A stretch of DNA of 64,000 bases from Streptomyces lomondensis (GCF_014651035.1 NZ_BMWC01000004.1:651613-715612), one strand, 5' to 3'. Counted from the stretch's first letter, positions 49,190 through 58,011 are shown. The notes: a model not told the origin generated them from the sequence alone. Made by a program: numbers and translations.

Positions 49190-49238
49190 TTGACACAACG
49201 TCCGAACAACGCGTTCCGGCTGGACAGATCACGCGTTG
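49190..49238 (+). promoter_or_regulatory. Candidate promoter and operator between pucR and the aminotransferase gene
   Basis: A perfect -35-like TTGACA lies at 49190-49195. Downstream are two 8-bp arms, CAACGCGT (49207-49214) and ACGCGTTG (49231-49238), forming an exact inverted repeat around a 16-base spacer. ACAACG also occurs once more just upstream (49195-49200). No convincing -10 box is seen at 17-18 bases, as expected for an activator-dependent promoter. PucR is the natural candidate to bind here. Confidence 0.4.
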
Positions 49239-49319
49239 TCGCCGTTCGCGGGGGCCTGGATGCTCGGTTACCGGAGCTGAGCCAAGCAACCACACCTCGA
49301 CGTACGGCCGGGAGACAAC

Positions 49320-50588
49320 ATGACCGCACTGTCGCCGCACCTTCGCCAGGCCACGCCCGTGGTGGCGGCCCGGGGCGAGGGCGTCCACCTCTACGGTGAG
49401 GACGGCCGCCGCTACCTCGACTTCACCGCCGGCATCGGCGTCACCAGCACCGGGCACTGCCACCCCAAGGTCGTGGCGGCGGCGCAGGAGCAGGTGGGCA
49501 CGCTGATCCATGGCCAGTACACGACCGTCATGCACCAGCCGCTGCGCCGTCTCGTCGACAAGCTGGGCGAGGTGCTGCCGGCCGGCCTCGACAGCCTGTT
49601 CTTCACCAACTCCGGCAGCGAGGCCGTCGAGGCGGCACTGCGGCTCGCCCGCCAGGCCACCGGCCGGCCCAACGTCATCGTCTGCCACGGCGGTTTCCAC
49701 GGCCGTACCGTCGCCGCCGCGTCCATGACCACCTCCGGCATCCGCTTCCGGTCCGGCTTCTCCCCGCTGATGAGCGGTGTGGTCGTCACCCCGTTCCCGA
49801 CGGCCTTCCGGTACGGCTGGGACGAGGAGACCGCGACCCGTTTTGCCCTGCGGGAGCTCGACTACACCCTCCAGACGATCTCGTCGCCCGCCGACACGGC
49901 CGCGATCATCGTCGAGCCGGTGCTCGGCGAGGGCGGCTACGTGCCCGCGAACCGCGCCTTCATGGAAGGGCTGCGCGAGCGGGCGGACCGGCACGGCTTC
50001 CTGCTGATCCTCGACGAGGTGCAGACCGGCGTCGGCCGCACCGGACGCTTCTGGGGCCACGACCACTTCGGCGTCACGCCCGACATCCTCGTCACCGCCA
50101 AGGGCCTGGCCAGCGGCTTCCCCCTCTCCGGCATCGCCGCCTCCGAGGAACTGATGACCAAGGCGTGGCCCGGCTCGCAGGGCGGTACGTACGGCGCCAA
50201 CGCCGTCGCCTGCGCCGCCGCCTGCGCGACCCTCGACGTCGTCCGCGACGAGAAGCTCGTCGAGAACGCCGAGGCGATGGGCAAGCGGCTGCGCCACGGC
50301 CTGGAGGCCGTGGCCGACCGGACCCCGGGCATCGGCGACGTCCGCGGCCTCGGACTCATGCTCGCCACCGAGTTCGTCACCGAGGACGGCAGCCCCGACC
50401 CCGAGACCGCCGCCCGCGTGCAGCGCGCCGCCATCGACGAGGGCCTGCTCCTGCTGCTGTGCGGCGCCTGGAACCAGGTGGTCCGTATGATCCCCGCCCT
50501 CGTGATCGACGAGGCGGGTGTGGACGAGGGTCTCCAGGCCTGGACGAACGCCGTGGAGGCCGGTACGTCGGGAGCGGCGGAGCGATGA
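49320..50588 (+). CDS. Class III aminotransferase, GabT-like (4-aminobutyrate or related omega-amine)
   Basis: The 422-residue PLP enzyme has TAGIGVTSTGHCHPKVVAAA, the cofactor region TNSGSEAVEAALRLARQATG, CHGGFHGRTVAAASMT, IIVEPVLGEGGYVPA, the PLP Asp in LILDEVQTGVGRTGRFW and the Schiff-base Lys in LVTAKGLASGFPLSGIA. These match 4-aminobutyrate/5-aminovalerate-type transaminases, which move the omega-amino group to 2-oxoglutarate and give a semialdehyde. A semialdehyde dehydrogenase-like gene lies two genes downstream. The exact amine is unknown. The stop overlaps the next start (ATGA). Confidence 0.9.
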   Translation: MTALSPHLRQATPVVAARGEGVHLYGEDGRRYLDFTAGIGVTSTGHCHPKVVAAAQEQVGTLIHGQYTTVMHQPLRRLVDKLGEVLPAGLDSLFFTNSGSEAVEAALRLARQATGRPNVIVCHGGFHGRTVAAASMTTSGIRFRSGFSPLMSGVVVTPFPTAFRYGWDEETATRFALRELDYTLQTISSPADTAAIIVEPVLGEGGYVPANRAFMEGLRERADRHGFLLILDEVQTGVGRTGRFWGHDHFGVTPDILVTAKGLASGFPLSGIAASEELMTKAWPGSQGGTYGANAVACAAACATLDVVRDEKLVENAEAMGKRLRHGLEAVADRTPGIGDVRGLGLMLATEFVTEDGSPDPETAARVQRAAIDEGLLLLLCGAWNQVVRMIPALVIDEAGVDEGLQAWTNAVEAGTSGAAER

Positions 50589-53461
50589 CGACAGCCACCC
50601 GCGACCTGGCGGGTCTGACGGACCGCATCGCCGAGATCGCGCCCGGCCTGCGGGTGGAGACCGGTCCGGGGGCGACGGGCCCTTACGCCTACGACGCCTC
50701 CAACTACCGTGTGCTGCCGCGGGCCGTGGCCTTCCCGCGCACCGCCGACGACGTGGTCGCGGTGCTGCGGGCCTGCCGGGAGGCGGGCATCCCGGTCACG
50801 GCCCGGGGTGGTGGCACGAGCATGGCGGGCAACGCTGTTGGCGCGGGTGTTGTTCTGGACTTCTCCCGGTACATGAACCGGATCCTGGACATCGACGTCG
50901 AGGCGCGTACCGCGCGGGTGGAGGCGGGTGTCGTCCTGGACGCGCTGCGCAGTGCGACCGCCCTGCACGGGCTGGACTTCGGCCCGGACCCGTCCTCGCA
51001 CAGCCGCTGCACCCTCGGCGGCATGATCGGCAACGACGCGTGCGGCAACCGGTCGGTGCGGGACGGGCGGACCAGCGGCCATGTCGAGGCCCTGGAGATC
51101 GTGACGGCCGACGGCGTGCGGGCCGTGGCCGACCACTCCGGGCTGCGGGCCGCCGAGCCGGGCGACGCGGAGGCTGTGCGGCGCGTCGCTCGGCTCGAAG
51201 CCGGCCTCAGGCGGCTGGTCGAGGACAACCTGGCGCTGATCCGTACCGAGCTGGGCCGGATCCCGCGTCAGGTGTCAGGTTTCCAGCTGCAGCACCTGCT
51301 GCCGGAGAACGGGTTCGATCTGGCTCGTGCTCTGGTGGGCACCGAGGGCACCTGTGCGGTCGTCACCGCCGCGACGGTCCGCCTGGTGGCGACCGCACAG
51401 GCATCGACGCTGCTGACGCTCGGCTACGAGGATGTGGTCGAGGCGGCCGAGGACGTGCCGGAGATCCTGCGCTGGTCGCCCAGCGCCGTGGAGGGCATGG
51501 ACGAGGCGATCGTGGCCACCATGCGCGCCCGCCGCGGCGCGGACTCCGTCACCGGGCTGCCCGAGGGGCGGGCCTGGCTGTACGTCGAGCTCGAAGGCGA
51601 CGACCAGGCAGCGGTCAACGCCCGGGCCGCTGAGCTGCTGGATGTGCTCAAGGCGCGGGGGCGGATGACCGGCGGCCGGGTCGTGGAGAGCCCGGCGGAG
51701 CGGCGTTCGCTGTGGCGGGTGCGGGAGGACGGGGCCGGGCTGGCCGCCCGCCTCGTAGATGGTGGCGAGTCCTGGCCGGGCTGGGAGGACGCGGCCGTCG
51801 CGCCCGAGAACCTGGCCGCCTACCTGCGCGACTTCCGCAAGCTGCTGGCCTCGCACCAGCTGACGGGCGTGCTGTACGGGCACTTCGGCGCGGGCTGCGT
51901 CCACGTACGCATCGACTTCGACCCGGCCACCGAGACCGGCCGGACGGTCATGCGCCGCTTCCTTACCGAGGCGGCCGCGCTGGTGGTCGAGCACGGCGGC
52001 ACCCTGTCGGGCGAGCACGGTGACGGGCGGGCCCGCAGCGAACTGCTCCAGGTCATGTACAGCCACCGCATGATCGCCGCGTTCGCCGCGTTCAAGAAGA
52101 CCTTCGACCCCGAGGGGCTGCTGAATCCCGGTGTGATCGTCGACCCCGCACCGCTCGACGCGGACCTCGCGCTTCGTGAACTCCCGCTGCTGGACACGAC
52201 GTTCAACTTTCCCCATGACGAGGACGGTTTCGCGGGCGCCGTGCGCCGCTGCGTGGGTGTCGGCCGGTGCCGCAGTGACGCGGGCGGGGTGATGTGCCCA
52301 AGCTACCGGGCCACGGGCGAGGAGAACGCCTCCACCCGCGGCCGGGCCCGCATGCTCCAGGAGATGGTGCGCGGCGAGGCGATCGAGGACGGCTGGCGCT
52401 CGACCGAGGTGCGCGACGCCCTTGATCTGTGCCTGTCCTGTAAGGCCTGCTCCAGCGACTGCCCGGTCGGTGTCGACATGGCCACCTACAAGGCGGAGTT
52501 CCTCCACCACCACTACAAGGGCAGACTCCGGCCCCGCTCCCACTACTCACTGGGCTGGCTGCCCAGGACCTCCGCCCTGGCCGGATACGCCGCACGACCA
52601 GTCAACGCCCTGTTGCGCGGACCGCTCGGCAAGCTCCTCGCCCGCCTTGGAGGCGTTACTACCAAGCGCAGGATCCCCGCCTTCGCCTCCCGCCGCGCCC
52701 TGCGCAAGACCCTGCGCGCGGCCAAGGCAGCAGAGGCGGCGAAGGCCGTGCTGTTCGTGGACAGCTTCACCCGCGCCTTCCGCCCCGAGATCGCCGGAGC
52801 CGCGAGCCGCGTGCTGGCCGACGCGGGCGTCCCCTGCACGCCGCAGGACGGCCTGTGCTGCGGACTGACCTGGGTCAGCACCGGACAGCTGAACATCGCC
52901 CGCAAGATCATGACCCGTACCGTCGCCGCCCTGGACAACGGTGACGGCCGGCCGATCATCGTGGCCGAGCCCAGCTGCGCCGCCGCCCTCAAACGCGACG
53001 TGCCCGAACTCCTCGGCACCGAGGCCGCCCGGCGCGTCGCCGACCGGGTCCACACCTTCACCGGGGCCCTCACCGACCTCGCCGATGAGGACTGGAGCCC
53101 GCCGCCGCTGCCCGAGAACGTCGTGCTCCAGACCCACTGCCACGAGTACGCCACCTTCAAGGGCCGCCGCCCCGCCGACCTCCTGCGCCGGCTCGGCGTA
53201 GGCGGCGTCGACGAGGCCGAGGGCTGCTGCGGCCTCGCCGGCAACTTCGGCTTCGAGGCGGAGCACTACGACACCTCCATGGCCGTCGCGGACCTGGCCC
53301 TCAAGCCCCGCATCGACAACCTCGGCGGACGCCCCGTCGTGGCCGACGGCTTCAGCTGCGCCACCCAGATCGACCACCTCGCCGGTGACCGGGGCATCCG
53401 CGCCCTGCACCTCGCCGAACTCCTCGACCCCGCCGCCGATCACACAGGAGAGACATCATGA
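50585..53461 (+). CDS. YdiJ-like FAD/4Fe-4S dehydrogenase (putative D-2-hydroxyacid dehydrogenase)
   Basis: About 958 residues, starting at ATG 50585. The N-terminal part is an FAD-binding-4 domain (ARGGGTSMAGNAVGAGVVLD, GGMIGNDACGNRSVRDGR) with an FAD-oxidase C domain (YGHFGAGCVHVRIDF, HGGTLSGEHGDGRARS). Then come ferredoxin motifs CVGVGRCRSDAGGVMCPSY and CLSCKACSSDCPVGVDMATY, and two CCG domains (LCCGLTWVS, GCCGLAGNFGFE). The fusion equals E. coli YdiJ, reported as a D-2-hydroxyglutarate dehydrogenase. GabT-type reactions make glutamate, and some 4-carbon pathways make 2- or 4-hydroxyacids, so it may recycle such a by-product. It overlaps the genes on both sides by 4 bp. Confidence 0.9.
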   Translation: MTTATRDLAGLTDRIAEIAPGLRVETGPGATGPYAYDASNYRVLPRAVAFPRTADDVVAVLRACREAGIPVTARGGGTSMAGNAVGAGVVLDFSRYMNRILDIDVEARTARVEAGVVLDALRSATALHGLDFGPDPSSHSRCTLGGMIGNDACGNRSVRDGRTSGHVEALEIVTADGVRAVADHSGLRAAEPGDAEAVRRVARLEAGLRRLVEDNLALIRTELGRIPRQVSGFQLQHLLPENGFDLARALVGTEGTCAVVTAATVRLVATAQASTLLTLGYEDVVEAAEDVPEILRWSPSAVEGMDEAIVATMRARRGADSVTGLPEGRAWLYVELEGDDQAAVNARAAELLDVLKARGRMTGGRVVESPAERRSLWRVREDGAGLAARLVDGGESWPGWEDAAVAPENLAAYLRDFRKLLASHQLTGVLYGHFGAGCVHVRIDFDPATETGRTVMRRFLTEAAALVVEHGGTLSGEHGDGRARSELLQVMYSHRMIAAFAAFKKTFDPEGLLNPGVIVDPAPLDADLALRELPLLDTTFNFPHDEDGFAGAVRRCVGVGRCRSDAGGVMCPSYRATGEENASTRGRARMLQEMVRGEAIEDGWRSTEVRDALDLCLSCKACSSDCPVGVDMATYKAEFLHHHYKGRLRPRSHYSLGWLPRTSALAGYAARPVNALLRGPLGKLLARLGGVTTKRRIPAFASRRALRKTLRAAKAAEAAKAVLFVDSFTRAFRPEIAGAASRVLADAGVPCTPQDGLCCGLTWVSTGQLNIARKIMTRTVAALDNGDGRPIIVAEPSCAAALKRDVPELLGTEAARRVADRVHTFTGALTDLADEDWSPPPLPENVVLQTHCHEYATFKGRRPADLLRRLGVGGVDEAEGCCGLAGNFGFEAEHYDTSMAVADLALKPRIDNLGGRPVVADGFSCATQIDHLAGDRGIRALHLAELLDPAADHTGETS

Positions 53462-54897
53462 CCGAGGTACTGACCCAGTTGTTCATCGGCGGGGCCTGGG
53501 TGGACGCCGCGGACGGCGCCACCATGCCCGTCGACGACCCCGCGACCGGCGAGATCCTCTGCCACGTCGCCGACGCCGGCCCCAAGGACGCCCGGCTCGC
53601 CGAGGAAGCCGCCGTCCAGGCCCAGGCCGAGTGGGCGCGTACGGCACCCCGGGCCCGCAGCGAGATCCTGCGCCGCGCCCACGAGATCATCCTCGAGCGC
53701 ACCGACGAACTCGCCCACCTGATGACGTCCGAGATGGGCAAGCCGCTCTCCGAGGCCAGGGGAGAGGTGGCGTACGCCGCCGAGTTCTTCCGCTGGTTCT
53801 CCGAGGAGGCCGTCCGCATCGACGGCGGCTGCGGCACCCTGCCCGACGGCCGCAACCGCATGCTGCTCTCCCGCCGCCCGGTCGGCCCCTGCCTGCTGAT
53901 CACGCCGTGGAACTTCCCGCTGGCCATGGGCACCCGCAAGATCGGCCCGGCCATCGCGGCGGGCTGCACGATGGTCCTCAAGCCGGCCCCGCAGACCCCG
54001 CTGTCCAGCCTCGCACTGGCCGGGATCCTGAAGGAGGCCGGGCTGCCGGACGGTGTGCTGAACGTCGTCACCACCTCCCGTGCCGGAGAGGTCTGCGAGC
54101 CCCTCCTGCGCGGCGGCCGGATCCGCAAGCTGTCCTTCACCGGTTCCACGGCCGTCGGCCGGCTGCTGCTCGCCCAGTGCGCCGACACCGTCGTACGCAC
54201 GTCGATGGAGCTGGGCGGCAACGCGCCGTTCATCGTCTTCGACGACGCCGACCTGGACGTGGCCGTGGACGGTGCGATGGTCGCCAAGATGCGCAACATG
54301 GGCGAGGCCTGCACCGCGGCCAACCGCTTCTTCGTGCACCGGTCGGTGGCCGACGAGTTCGCACGACGCCTCGCCGAGCGCATGGGCGCGCTCGTGGTGG
54401 GCCCCGGTACGCGGGACGGCGTCGACGTCGGCCCGCTCATCGACGCCGCCGGACGCGCCAAGGTGCAGGAACTCGTCACCGACGCGGTGGAGCGCGGCGC
54501 CCGCGTGCTCGTCGGCGGCCGTACGCCCGAGGGGCCCGGCTGCTTCTACCCGCCGACCGTGCTCGCCGACGTCGACCCCGGCAGCCGCCTGATGGACACG
54601 GAGATCTTCGGGCCGGTCGCCGCGATCCTCACCTTCGACGACGAGGACGAGGTCCTGCGCCGCGCCAACGACACGCCCTGGGGTCTGGTCGGTTACGTCT
54701 TCACCCAGGGTCTGGACCGCGGGCTGCGCGTCAGCGAGGGTCTGGAGGTGGGCATGGTGGGGCTGAACACCGGCCTCGTCTCCAACCCGGCCGCGCCGTT
54801 CGGCGGGGTCAAGCAGTCCGGTCTCGGCCGCGAGGGCGGCCGGGTCGGGATCGAAGAGTTCCTGGAGTACCAGTACGTCGCGGTGCCCGTGCGCTGA
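53458..54897 (+). CDS. NAD(P)-dependent semialdehyde dehydrogenase, GabD-like
   Basis: The 479-residue aldehyde dehydrogenase has TPWNFPLAMGTRKIGPAIAA, the KPAPQTP cofactor loop, FTGSTAVGRLL, the general base Glu in MELGGNAPFIVFDDADLD, the catalytic Cys in NMGEACTAANRFFVH and EIFGPVAAILTFDDEDEVL. The closest type is succinate-semialdehyde dehydrogenase GabD. It should oxidise the semialdehyde from the GabT-like enzyme to a dicarboxylate. The ATG overlaps the preceding stop (ATGA), so aminotransferase, YdiJ-like enzyme and dehydrogenase form one tightly coupled operon. Confidence 0.93.
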   Translation: MTEVLTQLFIGGAWVDAADGATMPVDDPATGEILCHVADAGPKDARLAEEAAVQAQAEWARTAPRARSEILRRAHEIILERTDELAHLMTSEMGKPLSEARGEVAYAAEFFRWFSEEAVRIDGGCGTLPDGRNRMLLSRRPVGPCLLITPWNFPLAMGTRKIGPAIAAGCTMVLKPAPQTPLSSLALAGILKEAGLPDGVLNVVTTSRAGEVCEPLLRGGRIRKLSFTGSTAVGRLLLAQCADTVVRTSMELGGNAPFIVFDDADLDVAVDGAMVAKMRNMGEACTAANRFFVHRSVADEFARRLAERMGALVVGPGTRDGVDVGPLIDAAGRAKVQELVTDAVERGARVLVGGRTPEGPGCFYPPTVLADVDPGSRLMDTEIFGPVAAILTFDDEDEVLRRANDTPWGLVGYVFTQGLDRGLRVSEGLEVGMVGLNTGLVSNPAAPFGGVKQSGLGREGGRVGIEEFLEYQYVAVPVR

Positions 54898-54907
54898 CGG
54901 CGTCCTC

Positions 54908-54942
54908 GAACGACACATCGGCGTCCCTGAACGACACATCGG
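54908..54942. repeat. Two copies of a 14-bp direct repeat before the class V aminotransferase gene
   Basis: GAACGACACATCGG occurs at 54908-54921 and again at 54929-54942, a 21-bp period. The second copy ends just before the ATG at 54954, so the repeat covers the ribosome-binding region (GGAGCAG). It could be a regulatory pair or a simple local duplication. Confidence 0.6.
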
Positions 54943-54953
54943 AGCAGAGCACC

Positions 54954-56138
54954 ATGGCGAGACCCCACACGGACGGTGAAGCCGACTGGGAGCGCGTCCG
55001 CGCGGCCTACCCGGAGCAGCTGCCCCTGCTGAACCTGAACAACGCGGCCGTGAGCCCGCCGCCCCTGGTCGTCGAGCAGGCGACGATCGAGGCCTACCGG
55101 CTGGTCAACCGGAACCCCGACCGCAACATGTGGAGCAACCTCGACCTGGCGCTCCCCGAGACCAAGGCGGAACTCGCCGGGCTCATCGACTGCGACCCCG
55201 GCGAGATCGCACTGAACCGGAACTCCACCGAGGGCCTGTGCACGGCGATCTTCGGTATCCCGCTGGCCGCCGGCGACCAGGTCGTCATCTCGCACTGGGA
55301 CTACCCGAGCGTGCGCGCCGCCTGGTTCCAGCGGCAGGAACGCGAGGGCATCGAGGTCGCCACCGCCGACTACGACCTCATGGACAGCGACGACGAGATC
55401 TTCGAGGCGTACGCGGCGGTCCTGACCCCGCGCACCCGTGTCCTGCAGATCACCCACATGTCCCACTGGACGGGACGCGTCGTGCCGGCGAAGCGGCTGT
55501 GCCGGCTGGCGAAGGACAACGGGACGCTCACCGTGGTGGACGGGGCCCAGACCTTCGCGCAGATGCCGGTCAGCTTCCGTGACCTGGACTGCGACTTCTT
55601 CGTCACCAGTCTGCACAAGTGGATGGGCGCGCCGGTCGGCAACGGCATGCTGGTCGTCAGGGAGGGAGTCATCGACCGTACGTGGCCCCTGCTGGCCCCC
55701 TTCGATCCGCCGCCGCTGCGCGTCGACAAGTTCGACCACTGGAACCTCGGCACGTACAACTCGGCCCTCCAGGCCGGCATCCTGCCGGCGGCGCGCTTCC
55801 ACCGGGAGATCGGGGCGGCGGCCGTCCACGCGCGCGTGCGGGAGCTGACCCGCTACTGGGTGGAGCGCGCCAAGGGCATCCCCGGGTTCCGGCTGCACAC
55901 GCCGCTGGACACCGACACCCTGGGCGCGGTGAGCCTGTTCTCGATCGACGGCCTGGACGCCAGAGCGGTGGAACAGGAGCTCCGGGACGAGCACCAGGTG
56001 CATGTGAAATACCGGGAGGTACGGCACCTGAGCGGCATGCGCGTGTCGCCCCACATCTACATGCGGGAGAGCGAGCTCGACCGCTTCGTGGAGGCACTCG
56101 CGGAAGTGGTGGAGAAGCAGCGCGCCGGCCGCACCTGA
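54954..56138 (+). CDS. Class V aminotransferase-fold PLP enzyme (isopenicillin N epimerase-like)
   Basis: About 394 residues from the ATG at 54954. The class V fold is shown by LLNLNNAAVSPPPLVVEQAT, LNRNSTEGLCTAIFGIPLAA, HWDYPSVRAAWFQRQ, THMSHWTGRVVPAKRL, the PLP Asp/Gln region VVDGAQTFAQMPVSF and the Schiff-base Lys in FVTSLHKWMGAPVGNGMLV. The C-terminus has VKYREVRHLSGMRVSPHIY. Relatives include isopenicillin N epimerase and cysteine-desulfurase-like proteins; real substrates are mostly unknown. It follows the GabD-like gene by 56 bp and is probably the last gene of that operon, before a hairpin terminator. Confidence 0.85.
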   Translation: MARPHTDGEADWERVRAAYPEQLPLLNLNNAAVSPPPLVVEQATIEAYRLVNRNPDRNMWSNLDLALPETKAELAGLIDCDPGEIALNRNSTEGLCTAIFGIPLAAGDQVVISHWDYPSVRAAWFQRQEREGIEVATADYDLMDSDDEIFEAYAAVLTPRTRVLQITHMSHWTGRVVPAKRLCRLAKDNGTLTVVDGAQTFAQMPVSFRDLDCDFFVTSLHKWMGAPVGNGMLVVREGVIDRTWPLLAPFDPPPLRVDKFDHWNLGTYNSALQAGILPAARFHREIGAAAVHARVRELTRYWVERAKGIPGFRLHTPLDTDTLGAVSLFSIDGLDARAVEQELRDEHQVHVKYREVRHLSGMRVSPHIYMRESELDRFVEALAEVVEKQRAGRT

Positions 56139-56154
56139 CCCGGAAACGCGTCAC

Positions 56155-56184
56155 GCCCCCTGCCGCCGGCCGGCAGCAGGGGGC
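56155..56184. terminator. Bidirectional terminator between the class V aminotransferase and iclR genes
   Basis: A 13-bp stem with one mismatch (GCCCCCTGCCGCC at 56155-56167, GGCAGCAGGGGGC at 56172-56184) is closed by GGCC. It lies 16 bp after the aminotransferase stop and 21 bp from the end of the convergent iclR gene. Confidence 0.8.
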
Positions 56185-56205
56185 CCTGTCATGTGGGCCG
56201 GGCTG

Positions 56206-56958
56206 TCAGGCGCCCAGGCGGCGGTCGCTGATGCCGGACGCCGTGTCGGCGACCAGGCGGCCCCACTCGGGCAGCCGGTCCGCGTCGTAGCGAGAGTCCG
56301 GCATGGAGACGGCCACGGAGGCGAGCGGTGTGCCGTCCTCGTCCAGGACGGGCGCGGCGATCGCGCAGACGTCGGGGCGGTACTGGTTGCGGTTGAGGGC
56401 GTAGCCGTCCGTGCGCACCCGCTTCAGCTCGGCGCGCAGCTCGGCCGGGTCGACCGGCGTCGCGTCGCTGTAGCGCTCCAGCCGGTGCGCGACCAGTTCG
56501 TCCACGTCGGCGGGCGGCAGATGGGCCAGGATCGCGCGCCCGGTGGCGGTGGCGTGCAGGGGAGAGGTGTCGCCGATCGCGTAGTACGTCCGCACCGCGT
56601 GAGCGCAGTCCACCCGGTCGACGACGACCATGCACTGCAGCGCGTCCGGCACCGACAGGTGGATCGTCTCGTTCAGCGCGTCCCGCAGCCGGATCATGGG
56701 CTCCCGCGCCGCCGCGAACAGGCTCGATCCCTGCAGCGCCGCCGGCCGTACGGCGAGCACCCGCGCGCCGATCTCCCAGCGGGTGGTGTCCTTGCGGTTC
56801 GCCCGCAGCCATCCCGCCTCGTTCAGGCTGACCAGCGTGCGCTGCACCGTCGACTTGGGCAGGCCGAAGAGCTTCGTCAACTCGCCCACCGTCACGGGCT
56901 GGTGGTGCGCGACCGCCTCCAGGATGCGCAGCGACCTGGTCACGCTCTTCATTTCCAT
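56206..56958 (-). CDS. IclR-family regulator, first of a tandem pair
   Basis: This 250-residue regulator has a winged helix (SVTRSLRILEAVAHHQPVTV, GELTKLFGLPKSTVQRTLVS, LNEAGWLR) and an IclR effector domain (DTSPLHATATGRAILAHLPP, GYALNRNQYRPDVCAIAAPV, VAVSMPDSRYDADRLPEWG). It differs from the protein encoded at 57259-58011 at only about 30 of 250 positions. Its 38-bp upstream operator matches that of the second gene at 31 positions. It transcribes away from the oxidase genes and converges with the class V aminotransferase. Probable ligand: the substrate of the oxidase/ABC-transporter operon. Confidence 0.92.
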   Translation of the reverse strand: MEMKSVTRSLRILEAVAHHQPVTVGELTKLFGLPKSTVQRTLVSLNEAGWLRANRKDTTRWEIGARVLAVRPAALQGSSLFAAAREPMIRLRDALNETIHLSVPDALQCMVVVDRVDCAHAVRTYYAIGDTSPLHATATGRAILAHLPPADVDELVAHRLERYSDATPVDPAELRAELKRVRTDGYALNRNQYRPDVCAIAAPVLDEDGTPLASVAVSMPDSRYDADRLPEWGRLVADTASGISDRRLGA

Positions 56959-57026
56959 CGGGGCCCCGTCAGTTCTCGTTCGTCGGTCTCACCTCTTGAC
57001 TCCCTCCTGGAGTCGCGGGCATGATC

Positions 57027-57064
57027 GTGCCGGATTCTAGCACGGCGTTCCACATTACGGCACG
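57027..57064 (-). promoter_or_regulatory. Operator-promoter of first tandem iclR gene (site A)
   Basis: The site begins GTGCC and ends GGCACG, with TTCCACATTACGGCA in its second half. It agrees with site B at 58087-58124 at 31 of 38 positions. On the minus strand it contains TAGAAT (57039-57034), one base from the -10 consensus, so a bound regulator would cover the promoter. The conserved blocks are CTAGCAC and TTCCACA. Confidence 0.65.
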
Positions 57065-57138
57065 CAGTGGGAATCCGGCCATCCCGCGGTGATGCACGGT
57101 GGCAGCGCCCTGACCGCGCCTGCCCCCGCGGGGTGGCC

Positions 57139-57173
57139 CCCTGCGCCCGGCCCTCCCCCGGCCGGGCGCAGGG
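57139..57173. terminator. Strong hairpin in the iclR intergenic region
   Basis: A perfect 14-bp stem (CCCTGCGCCCGGCC at 57139-57152, its complement at 57160-57173) with a 7-base loop. It lies between site A and the end of the second iclR gene and probably backs up the terminator at 57201-57236. Confidence 0.6.
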
Positions 57174-57200
57174 CAGTGGCGGTCGTCCGGACGTGAGAAA

Positions 57201-57236
57201 GGGCCGGCTCCCACGCTGATGCGCGGGGGCCGGCCC
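57201..57236. terminator. Terminator of the second tandem iclR gene
   Basis: GGGCCGGCTCCCACGC (57201-57216) and GCGCGGGGGCCGGCCC (57221-57236) pair over 16 positions with two mismatches around a TGAT loop. It starts 23 bp beyond the iclR stop on the minus strand. Confidence 0.75.
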
Positions 57237-57258
57237 TCGGTCGATGCCGGGCTCTCGT

Positions 57259-58011
57259 TCAGGCGCCCAGGCGGCGACCCGTGATCTCGGCCGCGGTGTC
57301 GGCGACGAGGCGGCCCCATTCCGGCAGCCGGTCCGCGTCGTAGCGCGAGTCGGGCATGGAGATGGCCACGGTGGCCAGGGGCGTGCCCGACTCGTCGAGG
57401 ACGGGCGCCGCGATCGCGCAGACGTCCGGCCGGTACTGGTTGCGGTTGACCGCGTATCCGTCGGCGCGGATACGGTCCAGCTCGGCGCGCAGTTCGTCCG
57501 GGTCGGTGGGCGTCGTGTCGCTGTAGCGCTCCAGCCCCTGCGCGACGAGCTCCTCGACGTCCTGCTTCGGCAGGTGGGCCAGGACGGCACGCCCGGTCGC
57601 GGTGGCGTGCAGGGGCGAGGTGTCGCCGACGGTGTGGAACGTCCGTACGGCGTGAGAGCAGTCCACGCGGTCCACCACGACCATGCACTGCAACGCGTCC
57701 GGCACCGACAGGTGGATCGTCTCGTTCACCCGGTCCCGCAGGCGGACCATGGGCTCGCGTGCGGCGGCGAAGAGGCTGGACCCCTGGAGGGCGGCGGGCC
57801 GTACGGCCAGCACGCGGGCGCCGATCTCCCAGCGGGTGGTGTCCTTGCGGTTGGCCCGCAGCCAGCCGGCTTCGGCCAGCGTGACCAGGGTGCGCTGCAC
57901 GGTCGACTTCGGAAGGCCGAAGAGCTTCGTCAGTTCCCCCACGGTGACCGGCTGATGCTGGGCGACCGCCTCCAGGATGCGCAGCGACCTGGTGACGCTC
58001 TTCATTTCCAT
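57259..58011 (-). CDS. IclR-family regulator, second of a tandem pair
   Basis: This 250-residue paralogue of the protein at 56206-56958 has an identical recognition region (GELTKLFGLPKSTVQRTLV) and about 88% identity by eye. Differences cluster in the effector part (VRTFHTVGDTS against VRTYYAIGDTS; LPKQDVEELVAQGLE against LPPADVDELVAHRLE). The two probably bind the same operators but respond to different or differently strong ligands. It is divergent from the first SolA-like oxidase gene, with site B between them, so it is placed to control both itself and the oxidase/ABC operon. Confidence 0.92.
   Translation of the reverse strand: MEMKSVTRSLRILEAVAQHQPVTVGELTKLFGLPKSTVQRTLVTLAEAGWLRANRKDTTRWEIGARVLAVRPAALQGSSLFAAAREPMVRLRDRVNETIHLSVPDALQCMVVVDRVDCSHAVRTFHTVGDTSPLHATATGRAVLAHLPKQDVEELVAQGLERYSDTTPTDPDELRAELDRIRADGYAVNRNQYRPDVCAIAAPVLDESGTPLATVAISMPDSRYDADRLPEWGRLVADTAAEITGRRLGA

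Noticed and set aside
47111..49198. Arg/Pro/Gly-rich minus-strand frame covering pucR
   Set aside because: It is a shadow in a neighbouring frame. PucR motifs are continuous in 47476-49092.
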